DNA of 43,192 nucleotides from an uncultured Gammaproteobacteria bacterium (GCA_913063495.1 CAJXXT010000019.1:1-43192), one strand, 5' to 3'. Positions 1-8,615 are shown, counted from the first letter of the stretch. Notes: a model not told the origin generated them from the letters alone. Numbers and translations are program-made.

Positions 1-109
1 TATTGTATGTGAAATTTCATTTTTGTCACGGCATCAAGGAATGAAAGCACGTATACTGCTGTCCTATTTACCCTATCTTTAGAATAGAAATAAGAGGTGT
101 TGTTGTTCT

Positions 110-2791
110 GTGGCGCGATCAAGTGATAAGTCAACCGATAAAAAAACCAAACCTGTGAAGAAACCCGCTAAAAAGCCAGCTGTAGGTAAGAAACCGGCTG
201 CAAAAAAACCAGTAACTAAGAAAGCGGTAACTAAGAAGCCAGGAGCGAAGAAAGCAGGAGTGAAGAAAGCTGGGGTCAAGAAAACAGGGGTCAAGAAAGC
301 AGAAACACCAAAAAAAACCTCAAGTAGCAAGAAAGCGACGGCTACAAAAACGACAGCAAAAACACCTGGAAAGAAGGCTCCGACAAAATCGCCCTCTAGA
401 GCCAAGCCTAAAGTTGGATCAAAAACGGCATCAAAAGTAGCAACTACCCCCAAAAAAGCATCAGCTAAGAAGGTTGCTGCAAAAAAAGCCCCTCCCAAGA
501 AACTAGCAACAAAGCCTACCTCTAAAAAGAAAGGTTTGCTGTTGCGGTTATTTATCGTGTTTGTTGTGATTGTTGGAGGCGTGGTTATCTATGCTGATGC
601 GATTATAACGTCTAAATTTGACGGTAAGCGTTGGTCTATTCCAGCGAAAGTATATAGCCGAGCTCTTGAGTTGTTTGATGGCGCAGAATTGTCGGTGGAT
701 CAATTACGCAGAGAGTTACAGTGGTTAAATTATCGAGAGAGTTTTGGCGATATAAAGCGCGGAAGTTTTCGCCAACGAGGAGATTCGTTTGAGATCTCGT
801 CCCGAGGATTTGATTTTTGGGACGGTCGGGAGTCTGCGCATTATGTCTCGTTATCTATTCGAAATAATAAGATAAGAAGGCTCGAAGTTGATGGCCAACG
901 AAACGAGGTGGTTCGTTTAGAGCCGGTGTTAATAGGTGGTATTTACCCAGCTCATAATGAAGATCGTGTATTGGTGTCGTTTGATCAGGTTCCCCCGAAA
1001 TTAGTACATGCGTTGTTAGCCGTAGAGGATCGGGATTTTTACGATCATTGGGGAGTCTCTATTCGGGGTATTGCGCGAGCGCTATGGACGAATGTTAAAA
1101 CGGGAGCCGTTAAGCAGGGAGGCAGCACATTAACCCAGCAGTTGGTAAAGAATTTCTATTTGACTAGCGAGAGAACGTTAACGCGAAAAGCGACAGAAGC
1201 GGCAATGTCATTGTTATTAGAAATGCATTATGACAAAGACGATATCCTTGAAGCTTATATGAACGAGGTTTACCTGGGGCAGTCGGGAAAGCGAGCCATT
1301 CATGGTTTTGGGCTAGCGGGGTTGTTCTATTTTGGTCAACCTTTACGTGAATTAGAAATGCACCAATTGGCGTTATTGGTTGGTTTGGTAAAAGGTGCGT
1401 CTTGGTATGACCCCAGGCGGCACCCAAAGCGAGCGATGGGGAGGCGAAATCAGGTGTTGTCCCTGATGTTTGAGCAGGGTTATATCAGTGAAGATCAGAA
1501 GAAAAGGGTGAGTGATCGCCCGCTTGATGTTATTGAAAAACCAATGTACGAAGATGAAAAATATCCAGCGTTTCTTGATTTGGTAAAACGTCAGTTACGT
1601 CGAGACTATCATGATGAAGATTTAAAAAGTGAAGGGTTGAGAGTATTCACTACGTTAGACCCGGGTGTGCAAGAATCCTTAGAGCGCAGTTTTTCTGATA
1701 CGTTTTCGAGCATTGACCAACAATATGGAAAGCAGGTTAAAGGTAAGCATAATGCCGCGTTGCAAGGTGCAGGTATATTTACTCACTCGAATACAGGGGA
1801 GGTTGTTGCCATTGTTGGGGATAGACGTCCTCGGTATAAAGGCTTTAATCGAGCGCTAGATGCTTATCGCCCGGTGGGCTCATTAATGAAACCCGCGGTT
1901 TATTTAAGCGCTATTGAACAGGGCTATCATTTGGGGAGCATGTTGGATGACAACCCTGTAACTATACCTTTGCCAGCAGGCAATGAATGGGCCCCCAAAA
2001 ATTTCGATAAACAGTCTCATGGAATGTTGCCACTACAGGTGGCGTTATCACGTTCATACAATCAAGCCACTGCCCGTTTAGCGATGGAAGTGGGTATCGA
2101 TAATATTCTTGATGTTACGAGGCGTTTAGGCGTGAAGAAAACCTTACCCAGCGTGCCTTCGATTTCGCTTGGTGCGGTTAGCCTATCGCCCTATGAAGTG
2201 ACTGAAATGTATCAAACGATAGCTGCGGGTGGTTTTAATACGCCGTTACGAACAATTCGTTTTGTACTTGATAATCAAGGCAAGCCGTTACAACGTTATG
2301 AGATTGACGTTGAGCAGCGCTTTGACTCTGGTGATATGTTTGTGTTGAGCAGCGCCTTGCAAGAAACCATTGCCAAGGGAACCGGAAAAAGTGCACTAAA
2401 ATGGTTGGATCCTTCGTTGGCACTCGCGGGTAAAACCGGAACCAGCGATGATCAACGTGATAGTTGGTTTGCGGGTTATTCAGGCAACTATCTTGGCGTT
2501 GTGTGGCTAGGTTATGATGACAATTATCCTACACCATTAACTGGCGGTACAGGAGCGCTACCGGTATGGGCTAAAACCTTGACATCATTGGCCGTTGTAC
2601 CGCTAGATACCCCAAAGCCTGGTAACGTTGAATGGGTGTGGTTAGATGCAGAAAAACAAGCCCGTAGCCAATCCCATTGTGATAGAGCAATTTTTATCCC
2701 AATGGTTGTGGATACTATACCTGAGCAGCAAGCAGGGTGCGGTCAAGCAGGCCGGGTTATGAACTGGTTTAACCAATGGTTTGATGATTAA
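110..2791 (+). CDS. mrcB: Bifunctional penicillin-binding protein 1b (class A PBP)
   Basis: Class A PBP that polymerises glycan strands from lipid II and cross-links the peptides, anchored in the inner membrane facing the periplasm. The GTG start has an AAGAGG-like site about 12 nt upstream. Residues 1-141 are an extreme Lys/Ala/Pro/Thr-rich cytoplasmic tail; the TM helix is about 142-164. The GT51 domain shows EDRDFYDHWG (catalytic Glu306), GGSTLTQQLVKN (about 337) and EAYMNEVYLGQ. The transpeptidase domain shows GSLMK (Ser591 nucleophile), SRSYNQA and GKTGT (Lys775). Length is 893 aa against about 844 in E. coli; the excess is mainly the N-terminal tail. The lpoP-like gene follows after 46 nt, probably in one operon. 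Function is certain by family; the role of the tail is unknown. Confidence 0.97.
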   Translation: MARSSDKSTDKKTKPVKKPAKKPAVGKKPAAKKPVTKKAVTKKPGAKKAGVKKAGVKKTGVKKAETPKKTSSSKKATATKTTAKTPGKKAPTKSPSRAKPKVGSKTASKVATTPKKASAKKVAAKKAPPKKLATKPTSKKKGLLLRLFIVFVVIVGGVVIYADAIITSKFDGKRWSIPAKVYSRALELFDGAELSVDQLRRELQWLNYRESFGDIKRGSFRQRGDSFEISSRGFDFWDGRESAHYVSLSIRNNKIRRLEVDGQRNEVVRLEPVLIGGIYPAHNEDRVLVSFDQVPPKLVHALLAVEDRDFYDHWGVSIRGIARALWTNVKTGAVKQGGSTLTQQLVKNFYLTSERTLTRKATEAAMSLLLEMHYDKDDILEAYMNEVYLGQSGKRAIHGFGLAGLFYFGQPLRELEMHQLALLVGLVKGASWYDPRRHPKRAMGRRNQVLSLMFEQGYISEDQKKRVSDRPLDVIEKPMYEDEKYPAFLDLVKRQLRRDYHDEDLKSEGLRVFTTLDPGVQESLERSFSDTFSSIDQQYGKQVKGKHNAALQGAGIFTHSNTGEVVAIVGDRRPRYKGFNRALDAYRPVGSLMKPAVYLSAIEQGYHLGSMLDDNPVTIPLPAGNEWAPKNFDKQSHGMLPLQVALSRSYNQATARLAMEVGIDNILDVTRRLGVKKTLPSVPSISLGAVSLSPYEVTEMYQTIAAGGFNTPLRTIRFVLDNQGKPLQRYEIDVEQRFDSGDMFVLSSALQETIAKGTGKSALKWLDPSLALAGKTGTSDDQRDSWFAGYSGNYLGVVWLGYDDNYPTPLTGGTGALPVWAKTLTSLAVVPLDTPKPGNVEWVWLDAEKQARSQSHCDRAIFIPMVVDTIPEQQAGCGQAGRVMNWFNQWFDD
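242..301 (+). repeat. Four in-frame 15-bp tandem repeats in the mrcB tail
   Basis: Four consecutive 15-bp units (242-256, 257-271, 272-286, 287-301) of the form GGRGYSAAGAAARCW. Each encodes Gly-Ala/Val-Lys-Lys-Ala/Thr in the Lys-rich N-terminal tail of PBP1b. Because the unit is five codons, copy-number change would keep the frame. Confidence 0.85.
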
Positions 2792-2837
2792 TTAGCGGGC
2801 AACTAATGTATAGCGTAAAAAAGTGGATTGATAAAAT

Positions 2838-3236
2838 ATGATGAAGTGGAAAGCGTTTGTTGTCGTGGGTTGTCTTTGGTTGTCGGGCTGTAGCTCCATT
2901 ATTTATATTGGCCAAACCCCAGAGGAAAATAAAACGGCAGCTGAGACAGGTTTGGTTGCGGTAGATAACCTTATCGTAAGGGGGGATGAGCAGCGTCGAC
3001 GAGGGCAGCTTGATATTGCTTCTGCCACTTTGGAGCGAGCCGTACGTTTAGCACCTCGCTCGCCTGATGTTTACGTCGCATTGTCACGCGTAAAGCTTGA
3101 TGCTGGACAGTACTCTTCTGCAATACAGTTTGCCCAAAAAGCCCTGTCATTATTTCCATCCAAGGTTGGTTGGAAGCAGGAAAGAGCGCGAACAGAAGCG
3201 CAATGGGTGATAACTGAAGCAAAGAAAAAGCGCTAG
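2838..3236 (+). CDS. lpoP: LpoP-like TPR lipoprotein, probable PBP1b activator
   Basis: Short outer-membrane lipoprotein of 132 aa. The signal peptide ends in a lipobox LSGC with lipidated Cys18. The mature part carries about two tetratricopeptide-like helices pairs (RRGQLDIASATLERAVRLAP, then QYSSAIQFAQKALSLFP). In Pseudomonas the PBP1b activator LpoP is a TPR lipoprotein encoded directly beside ponB/mrcB; gene order, size, lipobox and TPR content all match here. Its expected role is to reach through the peptidoglycan and stimulate PBP1b. The gene starts 46 nt after mrcB and is probably co-transcribed. There are two adjacent Met codons and no strong ribosome site, so the exact start is open by one residue. 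The LpoP assignment is by context and fold, not by alignment. Confidence 0.75.
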   Translation: MMKWKAFVVVGCLWLSGCSSIIYIGQTPEENKTAAETGLVAVDNLIVRGDEQRRRGQLDIASATLERAVRLAPRSPDVYVALSRVKLDAGQYSSAIQFAQKALSLFPSKVGWKQERARTEAQWVITEAKKKR

Positions 3237-3275
3237 GGCTAGGTAATACGTGTGGTCAACCATTAAGGCAATGAT

Positions 3276-4436
3276 ATGAATAGTCAAATTGTGTTACCGA
3301 GAATTCTTCAGGTTGGCGCTGGCGCGTCAACAGAGGTTGGCAGTGTTCTAAAAAATTTGGAGTGTACAAAACCCCTCATTGTCACTGACAAAATGATGAT
3401 GCAGTTGGGTTATGTTGATCGTGTTCAGACACAATTATCCGCAAAAGATATTCATAGTGATATTTATGCAGATACGGTTCCTGAGCCAACGGAGGCGTCA
3501 ATCCTTGCAGGTGTAGAAAAAATCAAACAAGGTGATTTTGATTCTATTATCGCCATTGGGGGTGGTAGCCCTATTGATAGCGCAAAAGCGATAGCGATTT
3601 TGGGAAAATATGGCGGAAAGATGCGAGATTATAAAGTGCCTCGTATTGTTAATGAGCCAGGTTTGCCGATTATAGCAATCCCAACAACGGCGGGTACGGG
3701 TTCAGAAGCGACACGAGCTACTGTAATTACCGATGAAACACAAGGTGAAAAGATGTTGTGTATGGGAATGGGTTTTTTGCCCGTTGCCGCATTGGTTGAT
3801 TTTGAATTGACTACTAGCTTGCCTGCTCGAACGACTGCGGATACGGGGATTGATGCATTAACCCACGCGATGGAAGCTTATGTCTCTAAAAAAGCCAACC
3901 CCTATACGGATAGTCAGGCACTGCAAGCCATGGGGTTACTTGCTCCTAATTTACGCAAAGTATATTGTGATGGCGCGGATAAAGAGGCAAGAGAAGCAAT
4001 GATGTTAGGGGCAACTTTGGCTGGTATTGCTTTTTCGAATGCATCCGTAGCGTTAGTACACGGAATGAGTCGGCCTATAGGTGCTTTTTTTCATGTGCCT
4101 CATGGGTTATCGAATGCCATGTTATTACCCAGTGTTACTGAGTATTCTATTTCAGAATCCCCTGTTCGTTATGCCAACTGTGCACGTGCAATGAAGGTGG
4201 CTTTGCCGTCTGATTCAGATAGTATTGCAAATGAGAAATTGGTGACCGAATTAGTCGCCATTAATGATGAACTGAATGTGCCAACACTAGAAGAGTTTGG
4301 CATTGATAAAAGCGCTTATTTTGAGGCACTGGATATTATGGCTGAGCAGGCATTGGCATCGGGCTCCCCTGCAAATAATCCACGCGTTCCGTCGAAGGTA
4401 GATATCGTTGATATTTACAGAAAACTCTGGGTCTAG
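3276..4436 (+). CDS. Iron-containing alcohol dehydrogenase
   Basis: NAD(P)-dependent group III alcohol dehydrogenase, 386 aa, a full-length family member. The nucleotide-binding GGGSPIDSAKA motif is near residues 95-105 and is followed by PTTAGTGSEATR. Metal ligands expected in the family are visible: Asp193 and His197 in GIDALTHAMEAYV, His262 in VHGMSRP and His276 in FHVPHGLSNAMLLP. The start has AAGG upstream. It lies 39 nt after the lipoprotein gene, but its function is metabolic; in lipid-using bacteria such enzymes interconvert aldehydes and alcohols, which would fit the nearby wax ester synthase. Substrate cannot be told from sequence. Confidence 0.92.
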   Translation: MNSQIVLPRILQVGAGASTEVGSVLKNLECTKPLIVTDKMMMQLGYVDRVQTQLSAKDIHSDIYADTVPEPTEASILAGVEKIKQGDFDSIIAIGGGSPIDSAKAIAILGKYGGKMRDYKVPRIVNEPGLPIIAIPTTAGTGSEATRATVITDETQGEKMLCMGMGFLPVAALVDFELTTSLPARTTADTGIDALTHAMEAYVSKKANPYTDSQALQAMGLLAPNLRKVYCDGADKEAREAMMLGATLAGIAFSNASVALVHGMSRPIGAFFHVPHGLSNAMLLPSVTEYSISESPVRYANCARAMKVALPSDSDSIANEKLVTELVAINDELNVPTLEEFGIDKSAYFEALDIMAEQALASGSPANNPRVPSKVDIVDIYRKLWV

Positions 4437-4500
4437 TGCTAAGTGCTAAGTGAAATTGTTAGAATATAATAACGGTTAAAGAATGATAAAAGGACGAATA

Positions 4501-5397
4501 ATGAAAAAGATAATCAGTTTAATAAGCTTGTTGCTCTCGACTGTCAGCGTTGCACATGATGACTCGAATTCGGATAAAAAAGTTTTTAGCGAAGTTGTTG
4601 TGACAGAGAGTGTCTCCATGTTGCAAGGTACTGGCGGAAACATCGGTTTGCTTAAAGGTGAAGATGGCTTATTAATTATTGATGATGATTATAAAGTTAA
4701 TGTAGGTGCTTTAGAGAAAGTCCTTGATAGAAAAGAGGGGAAACCTCGCTTTATTATTAATACGCATTGGCATCATGACCATACTGGCGGGAACGAGCAC
4801 CTTGGAGAGTACGTTACTATCATTGCTCATGACAATGTACGTAAACGTCTGAGTACTGCCCAAGAAATCAAGTTTTTTGGTATGAAAATACAAGCCAGTG
4901 AAAAACCAGCTTTGCCCGTCGTAACATTTGATTCGTCGTTGTCACTGCATTTTAATGGTCAGGAACTAAAGGTTGTGCATTACCCAAATGGCCATACGGA
5001 CGGTGATAGCATTGTGATGATTCAGCCGGCGAACGTTGTTCATATGGGGGATCACTTCTTTTCTGGCAAGTTTCCTTTTGTTGATTCAGAAAGCGGCGGT
5101 GATGTGATGGGAATGATTAAGAATATTAAAACGGTCATTACTACGCTTAATTCCGAGGTTAAAGTGATTCCTGGTCATGGGCCATTATCCACGCTGACGG
5201 ATCTTAAAGATTACAGCCATATGCTAGAAACCACCTCAGCGATTGTAAAAGAAGCGCTTGATGAAGGGATGTCGTTACAACAAATTCAGGCCAAAGGTTT
5301 TCCTGGACGATGGAAAAGTTGGGGAGAAGGTTTTATCGATGAGAAAAAGTGGATAAAAATGGTGTATATAAGTTTGAAAGCTGGAGAGCATTCGTGA
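4501..5397 (+). CDS. Exported metallo-beta-lactamase-fold hydrolase
   Basis: Periplasmic zinc-dependent hydrolase of the metallo-beta-lactamase superfamily, 298 aa. The ATG at 4501 is preferred over the in-frame ATG at 4483, because AAGGA lies 5-9 nt upstream of it and it begins a clean signal peptide (MKKIISLISLLLSTVSVAHD). Metal ligands are visible: His89-x-His91-x-Asp93-His94 in HWHHDH, His165 in NGHTDGD, Asp184 in HMGDHFF and His226 in PGHGP. The family includes B3-like beta-lactamases and periplasmic cyclase-like or quinoprotein-relay enzymes; nothing in the sequence fixes the substrate. It sits between an alcohol dehydrogenase and an acyltransferase, which gives only weak functional hints. 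Confidence 0.88.
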   Translation: MKKIISLISLLLSTVSVAHDDSNSDKKVFSEVVVTESVSMLQGTGGNIGLLKGEDGLLIIDDDYKVNVGALEKVLDRKEGKPRFIINTHWHHDHTGGNEHLGEYVTIIAHDNVRKRLSTAQEIKFFGMKIQASEKPALPVVTFDSSLSLHFNGQELKVVHYPNGHTDGDSIVMIQPANVVHMGDHFFSGKFPFVDSESGGDVMGMIKNIKTVITTLNSEVKVIPGHGPLSTLTDLKDYSHMLETTSAIVKEALDEGMSLQQIQAKGFPGRWKSWGEGFIDEKKWIKMVYISLKAGEHS

Positions 5398-5443
5398 TTT
5401 AGTGTGTCTTTAGGTTCAGTCGCAAACCGGCTTGGTCGAAAAC

Positions 5444-5545
5444 CTAATATTTGTCGTTAATGGTATCGAGGCGATTTTCGGCATACGCAGCTAAAGCGTA
5501 GAATTGCTCTGCCGGTGATAGGGTGCAGACCAAATTCTTTTTCAT
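5444..5545 (-). CDS. Possible 33-aa small protein
   Basis: Minus-strand ORF of 33 aa in the gap between the hydrolase and the acyltransferase genes. It starts MKKNLVCTLSPAEQFYALAA and ends with a charged amphipathic segment. Composition looks like a real helical protein rather than random translation, and AGGG lies a few bases upstream of the ATG. No known family is recognised. An inverted repeat GATAGGG/CCCTATC brackets its 5' end. It may be a remnant of a larger gene or chance. Confidence 0.25.
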   Translation of the reverse strand: MKKNLVCTLSPAEQFYALAAYAENRLDTINDKY

Positions 5546-5647
5546 TTGCCCTATCGGTAAGTCACATATACCAGCTGTGCTACAGTTGTATAAGGCTTCA
5601 ATTAGGCGATTTAACGCAACAGGTTTTTATTCAATAGGAAATAGACG

Positions 5648-7063
5648 ATGTCTAACAAAAAAACACTGACACCAGGGGATGCTTTCTTTTTGTTAATTGA
5701 AAGTGATAAAACACCTAGTCAAATCGGTGTTTTGGTCAGGATGAAACTACCTAAAGGAAAGGATAAAACCTTTATTGTAGAATTGATTGAAGGCTTCCGA
5801 AAATATCAGCCCACCGACGAGCCTTATAATTTGAAATTGGCTAAGCGGTCACCCACTAGCCCCATGTACTCGTGGGAAAAAGTGGACAATGTCGATATCG
5901 ATTATCATTTGCGACATTCTGCTCTCCCTCAACCGGGCGGCGAGCGGGAACTGGCGGTACTAATATCCAGGCTTCACAGCATTCCGCTGGATCATGGTAG
6001 GCCTATGTGGGAGCTCCATGTGATAGAGGGTCTTGAAGACGACTGCTTCGCAATCTATGCAAAGATGCATCATGCCTTGATAGACGGAGTAGCTGGCTCG
6101 CGATTAATGGCCCATTGGGCGCAACAAACTGAACCTGAAGTTGTCCCTGACTTCTTACCTTTTTGGGCAACGCCATTACCGCAAAAAAACAATTCGACAA
6201 AAGACAATTCAGAAAAACAATTATCAAACAAAGAAAGCTTAGTGTTTCAATGCACCGCTGCAATTAAGTCAGTTGCGATTGTTTTACAAGCGGTTTGGAA
6301 AAGTATTGTAGGGCAGCGGAGTAAAAACAATACAGGCCTTGTAGCGCCTTACAGTGCCCCCAACTCAATTTTGAATACTGCTGTAGGGCCTCAGCGTCGC
6401 GTCAGTACTGTTGAATTCAGTACTGAGCGTCTAATAGCCGTCGGCAAACAACACGGTGGTACTTTAAATGATGTCGTTATGGCTATCTGCGGTGGTGCGC
6501 TTCGACGTTATCTTTCCGAACTGGATGAATTACCCGAAACCTCACTGATAGCGCAAGTACCTGTTTCATTCCGCCCCAAAGATGAAGTAGGTGGTGGCAA
6601 CGCCATTGGAGCACTGCTCGCCTCTTTAGGAACCGATGAAGAAGATACGTTGACACGCTTTAATAAAGTCATCGCGTCAATGTCAGCCGGGAAAGCGCTG
6701 CTATCAGGGATGAACGCTAAACAAATCACAACCTATAGTGCTTTAATGACTTTGCCTTTCGTCATTGGGCAAATGACCAAAATTGGCAATCGCCGCCGCA
6801 ACCCTATGTACAACGTGGTGATCTCAAATGTGCCAGGTCCGCGTGAAACACGCTATTTGAACGGGGCTGAACTTTTCAGCGTGCACCCTGTTTCGTTCGT
6901 GATGCAAGGCCAGGCGTTGAATATCACACTGTATACATACGCAGATAAAATCACCTTTGTATTTACTGCTTGCCGGGAATCGCTATCCAGTGTTCAGCAT
7001 CTAGTTGGACACACGACTGATGCTCTCGATGATTTGGAACAAGCTCTCGGCATGAAACCTTAG
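5648..7063 (+). CDS. Wax ester synthase / diacylglycerol acyltransferase (WS/DGAT)
   Basis: Acyl-CoA-dependent O-acyltransferase that makes wax esters from fatty alcohols and/or triacylglycerol from diacylglycerol; these are storage lipids in marine hydrocarbon users and actinobacteria. The catalytic HHxxxDG motif is HHALIDG at residues 141-147. Other family hallmarks are RPMWELHVIEGL before it, LNDVVMAICGGALRRYL in the middle, and NVVISNVPGPRETRYLNGA with a hydrophobic LNITLYTYADKITF segment near the C-terminus. At 471 aa it is the usual length. AGGAAA lies upstream of the ATG. It is a single gene with 250 nt of upstream DNA, so probably has its own promoter. Confidence 0.95.
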   Translation: MSNKKTLTPGDAFFLLIESDKTPSQIGVLVRMKLPKGKDKTFIVELIEGFRKYQPTDEPYNLKLAKRSPTSPMYSWEKVDNVDIDYHLRHSALPQPGGERELAVLISRLHSIPLDHGRPMWELHVIEGLEDDCFAIYAKMHHALIDGVAGSRLMAHWAQQTEPEVVPDFLPFWATPLPQKNNSTKDNSEKQLSNKESLVFQCTAAIKSVAIVLQAVWKSIVGQRSKNNTGLVAPYSAPNSILNTAVGPQRRVSTVEFSTERLIAVGKQHGGTLNDVVMAICGGALRRYLSELDELPETSLIAQVPVSFRPKDEVGGGNAIGALLASLGTDEEDTLTRFNKVIASMSAGKALLSGMNAKQITTYSALMTLPFVIGQMTKIGNRRRNPMYNVVISNVPGPRETRYLNGAELFSVHPVSFVMQGQALNITLYTYADKITFVFTACRESLSSVQHLVGHTTDALDDLEQALGMKP

Positions 7064-7189
7064 CTAGTCTAGGTTTGCTCCTGGCCGAATGAAGCGTGTA
7101 AAGTGTTGAAATGCCTGAAAATATTGCATGCTCGAAATTACGTGAAGTACACTGTTATGTACTTTAGAGAGTTCGCATTAAATTAGAAT

Positions 7190-7453
7190 ATGAGTAAATC
7201 TGATAAATTATTTATTCTAGCTGTTCTCATATACGCTGGGTATTTTGTACTGCAAGAAATCACTGGTTGTAAAGCAGATGATGGATTAATGAGTTTTCAT
7301 GGAAGGTGCGATATTCGTAGTTTAGATATTGCTCAATTGCTAAGGTATTACGCCATTGCATGTATGATAGCCATTCCATTAATTCTGGTTTACCCATTTA
7401 TCATGGTTTATAAGTTTATTAAATATGTCGCTAACAAGTGTTTAAAAACGTGA
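7190..7453 (+). CDS. Small two-TM membrane protein, cassette-like
   Basis: Hypothetical protein of 87 aa with two predicted membrane helices, about residues 7-23 and 54-76, and a Cys-containing loop between them (GCKADDG...GRCDI). No family is recognised. The stop codon lies six nucleotides before a complete attC-like site, which is the geometry of an integron gene cassette. Its A+T-rich coding style differs from the adjacent acyltransferase gene. Function unknown. Confidence 0.6.
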   Translation: MSKSDKLFILAVLIYAGYFVLQEITGCKADDGLMSFHGRCDIRSLDIAQLLRYYAIACMIAIPLILVYPFIMVYKFIKYVANKCLKT

Positions 7454-7459
7454 AATATG

Positions 7460-7512
7460 CACATAACAAGCGCCTGCACATGACCTCCGGCAAGTGAAGC
7501 GGGCGTTATGTG
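7460..7512 (+). mobile_element. attC-like integron recombination site
   Basis: The outer arms CACATAAC (7460-7467) and GTTATGTG (7505-7512) are perfect reverse complements. The second holds a GTTRRRY-like core, GTTATGT. Inside them are imperfectly paired inner arms (GCGCC against GGGC, CACATG against CAAGTG) with two extra unpaired bases, AA, on one side. This is the fold expected of an attC site, about 53 bp long. It lies between the stop of one small gene and the start of the next. No integrase gene is in the window. Confidence 0.65.
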
Positions 7513-7543
7513 ACAATCAAACTAATCAATAGGAAAAGTTGAT

Positions 7544-7957
7544 ATGAAAGCAAATGGTAAATGTCTTTGCGGTTCGGTAGAACTAGAAGCGGAGCTATCC
7601 TCTACTGAAGCAGCTGCGTGTCATTGTAGTATGTGTAGAAATTGGTCTGGAGGCCCGATGATGGCCGTTGAGTGTGGTGACTCTTTGAAAGTATCAGATG
7701 AAGCTTCGGTCATTAGGTATCAATCATCTGAGTGGGCAGAAAGAGGTTTTTGTGCGAGGTGTGGAACCCATTTGTTCTATTTTCTAAAGCCGGCCAATCA
7801 GTACCACATTCCAGCAGGCTTATTGGATACTGAAGCAGAGTACAAATTTAGTCATCAGATTTTCATTGATGAAAAACCTGATTACTACAATTTTTCAAAT
7901 GAAACTCAAAACATGACGGGTGCCGAAGTGTTTGCACATTTCGAGAGTGAGCAGTAA
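7544..7957 (+). CDS. GFA/CENP-V family zinc protein
   Basis: Protein of 137 aa in the glutathione-dependent formaldehyde-activating enzyme (GFA)/CENP-V fold family. Zinc-binding cysteines are in the expected pattern: CLCGSVELE near the N-terminus, CHCSMCRNWSGG, then FCARCGTHLFY. Many family members are annotated by similarity only, so true formaldehyde or thiol chemistry is unproven. AGGAAAA sits upstream of the ATG. The gene starts 31 nt after the attC-like site and ends one base before a second copy of its left end. GFA genes are common integron cassettes, which fits this placement. Confidence 0.88.
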   Translation: MKANGKCLCGSVELEAELSSTEAAACHCSMCRNWSGGPMMAVECGDSLKVSDEASVIRYQSSEWAERGFCARCGTHLFYFLKPANQYHIPAGLLDTEAEYKFSHQIFIDEKPDYYNFSNETQNMTGAEVFAHFESEQ

Positions 7958-7972
7958 GCACATAACAAGCGC
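7958..7972 (+). mobile_element. Left half of a second attC-like site
   Basis: GCACATAACAAGCGC is an exact 15-base copy of 7459-7473, the left end of the complete attC-like site, and directly follows the stop codon of the GFA gene. No matching GTTATGTG arm is found in the next 150 nt, so the right half appears lost or highly diverged. Confidence 0.6.
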
Positions 7973-8111
7973 AGTAAATGCGACCGCAAAAAACACGATG
8001 CCGACGTTCGTACTAGTGACCGTTCTGTAGGATATTTACCTTAGCATCGGGGTGGATTGATTGCAGTTTTAGTACAATAAATAGTATATATACTAAAATC
8101 CTAATGTCCCT

Positions 8112-8615
8112 TTAGCCCAACTTTTCGAGCTGGTTTCTAGCTGAGCGAAGCAATACCTTTGAATACAGCAAGTGAAACCCGATTGTAGTTCTAAAAAATA
8201 AATTTAGGCTTGTAGCGCCTTCACCCTGCTGCCGCATTCTATGGACACCAGTGCCGAAGTGAAGGCGAGTTTTACCCGTTGAGGGGTAGCTAACCATTAG
8301 CCAAGAGCATGTACGGTCATAAAAATCAGGGAGTAAAATTTCATTATCCCGACGTTCAGCGACACTCCATACAGCGAATTCGCTAATTTCACCGGTAGCG
8401 AGCTTCTCAACTTGATCAGCACTGGAAGGCTTACCAATAAATTTCAAGATAAATCGTTCAACCTTCATTACTCGGGATGAGTAGAAAGCCCTTATGTATT
8501 CGGAAAGGTCAACACTGTCAGCTATATCCGTGTAAAAAGCGTCAGCATACTCACCGCGCTCGACGTGACCGTGAAGCAATGCACTGGAGGGTATTTCTGT
8601 TGCTTGGATGGTCAT
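8112..8615 (-). CDS. Hypothetical protein, DUF2867-like
   Basis: Protein of 167 aa. The ATG at 8615 is chosen because AGGTG lies about 6 nt upstream; the GTG three codons earlier lies inside that ribosome site. It is soluble with no signal peptide. The central part (VWSVAERRDNEILLPDFYDRTC) followed by beta-rich segments and HFGTGVHRM, then a helix ending LLRSARNQLEKLG, resembles DUF2867-type proteins, which have no established function. It stands alone downstream of the cassette-like genes and is not clearly in an operon with the lipoprotein gene, because a terminator-like hairpin separates them. Confidence 0.65.
   Translation of the reverse strand: MTIQATEIPSSALLHGHVERGEYADAFYTDIADSVDLSEYIRAFYSSRVMKVERFILKFIGKPSSADQVEKLATGEISEFAVWSVAERRDNEILLPDFYDRTCSWLMVSYPSTGKTRLHFGTGVHRMRQQGEGATSLNLFFRTTIGFHLLYSKVLLRSARNQLEKLG

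Noticed and set aside
79-498. Long minus-strand ORF opposite the mrcB tail
   Set aside because: It is the shadow of the Lys-rich repeat (AAG codons read as Leu/Phe on the opposite strand) and gives a Phe/Ala/Gly-repetitive peptide with no domain.
7154-7160. GTTATGT as an upstream attC edge of the first cassette
   Set aside because: It lies inside a short palindrome AAGTACA-CTGTTA-TGTACTT, and no matching ACATAAC left arm lies upstream, so it may be chance.
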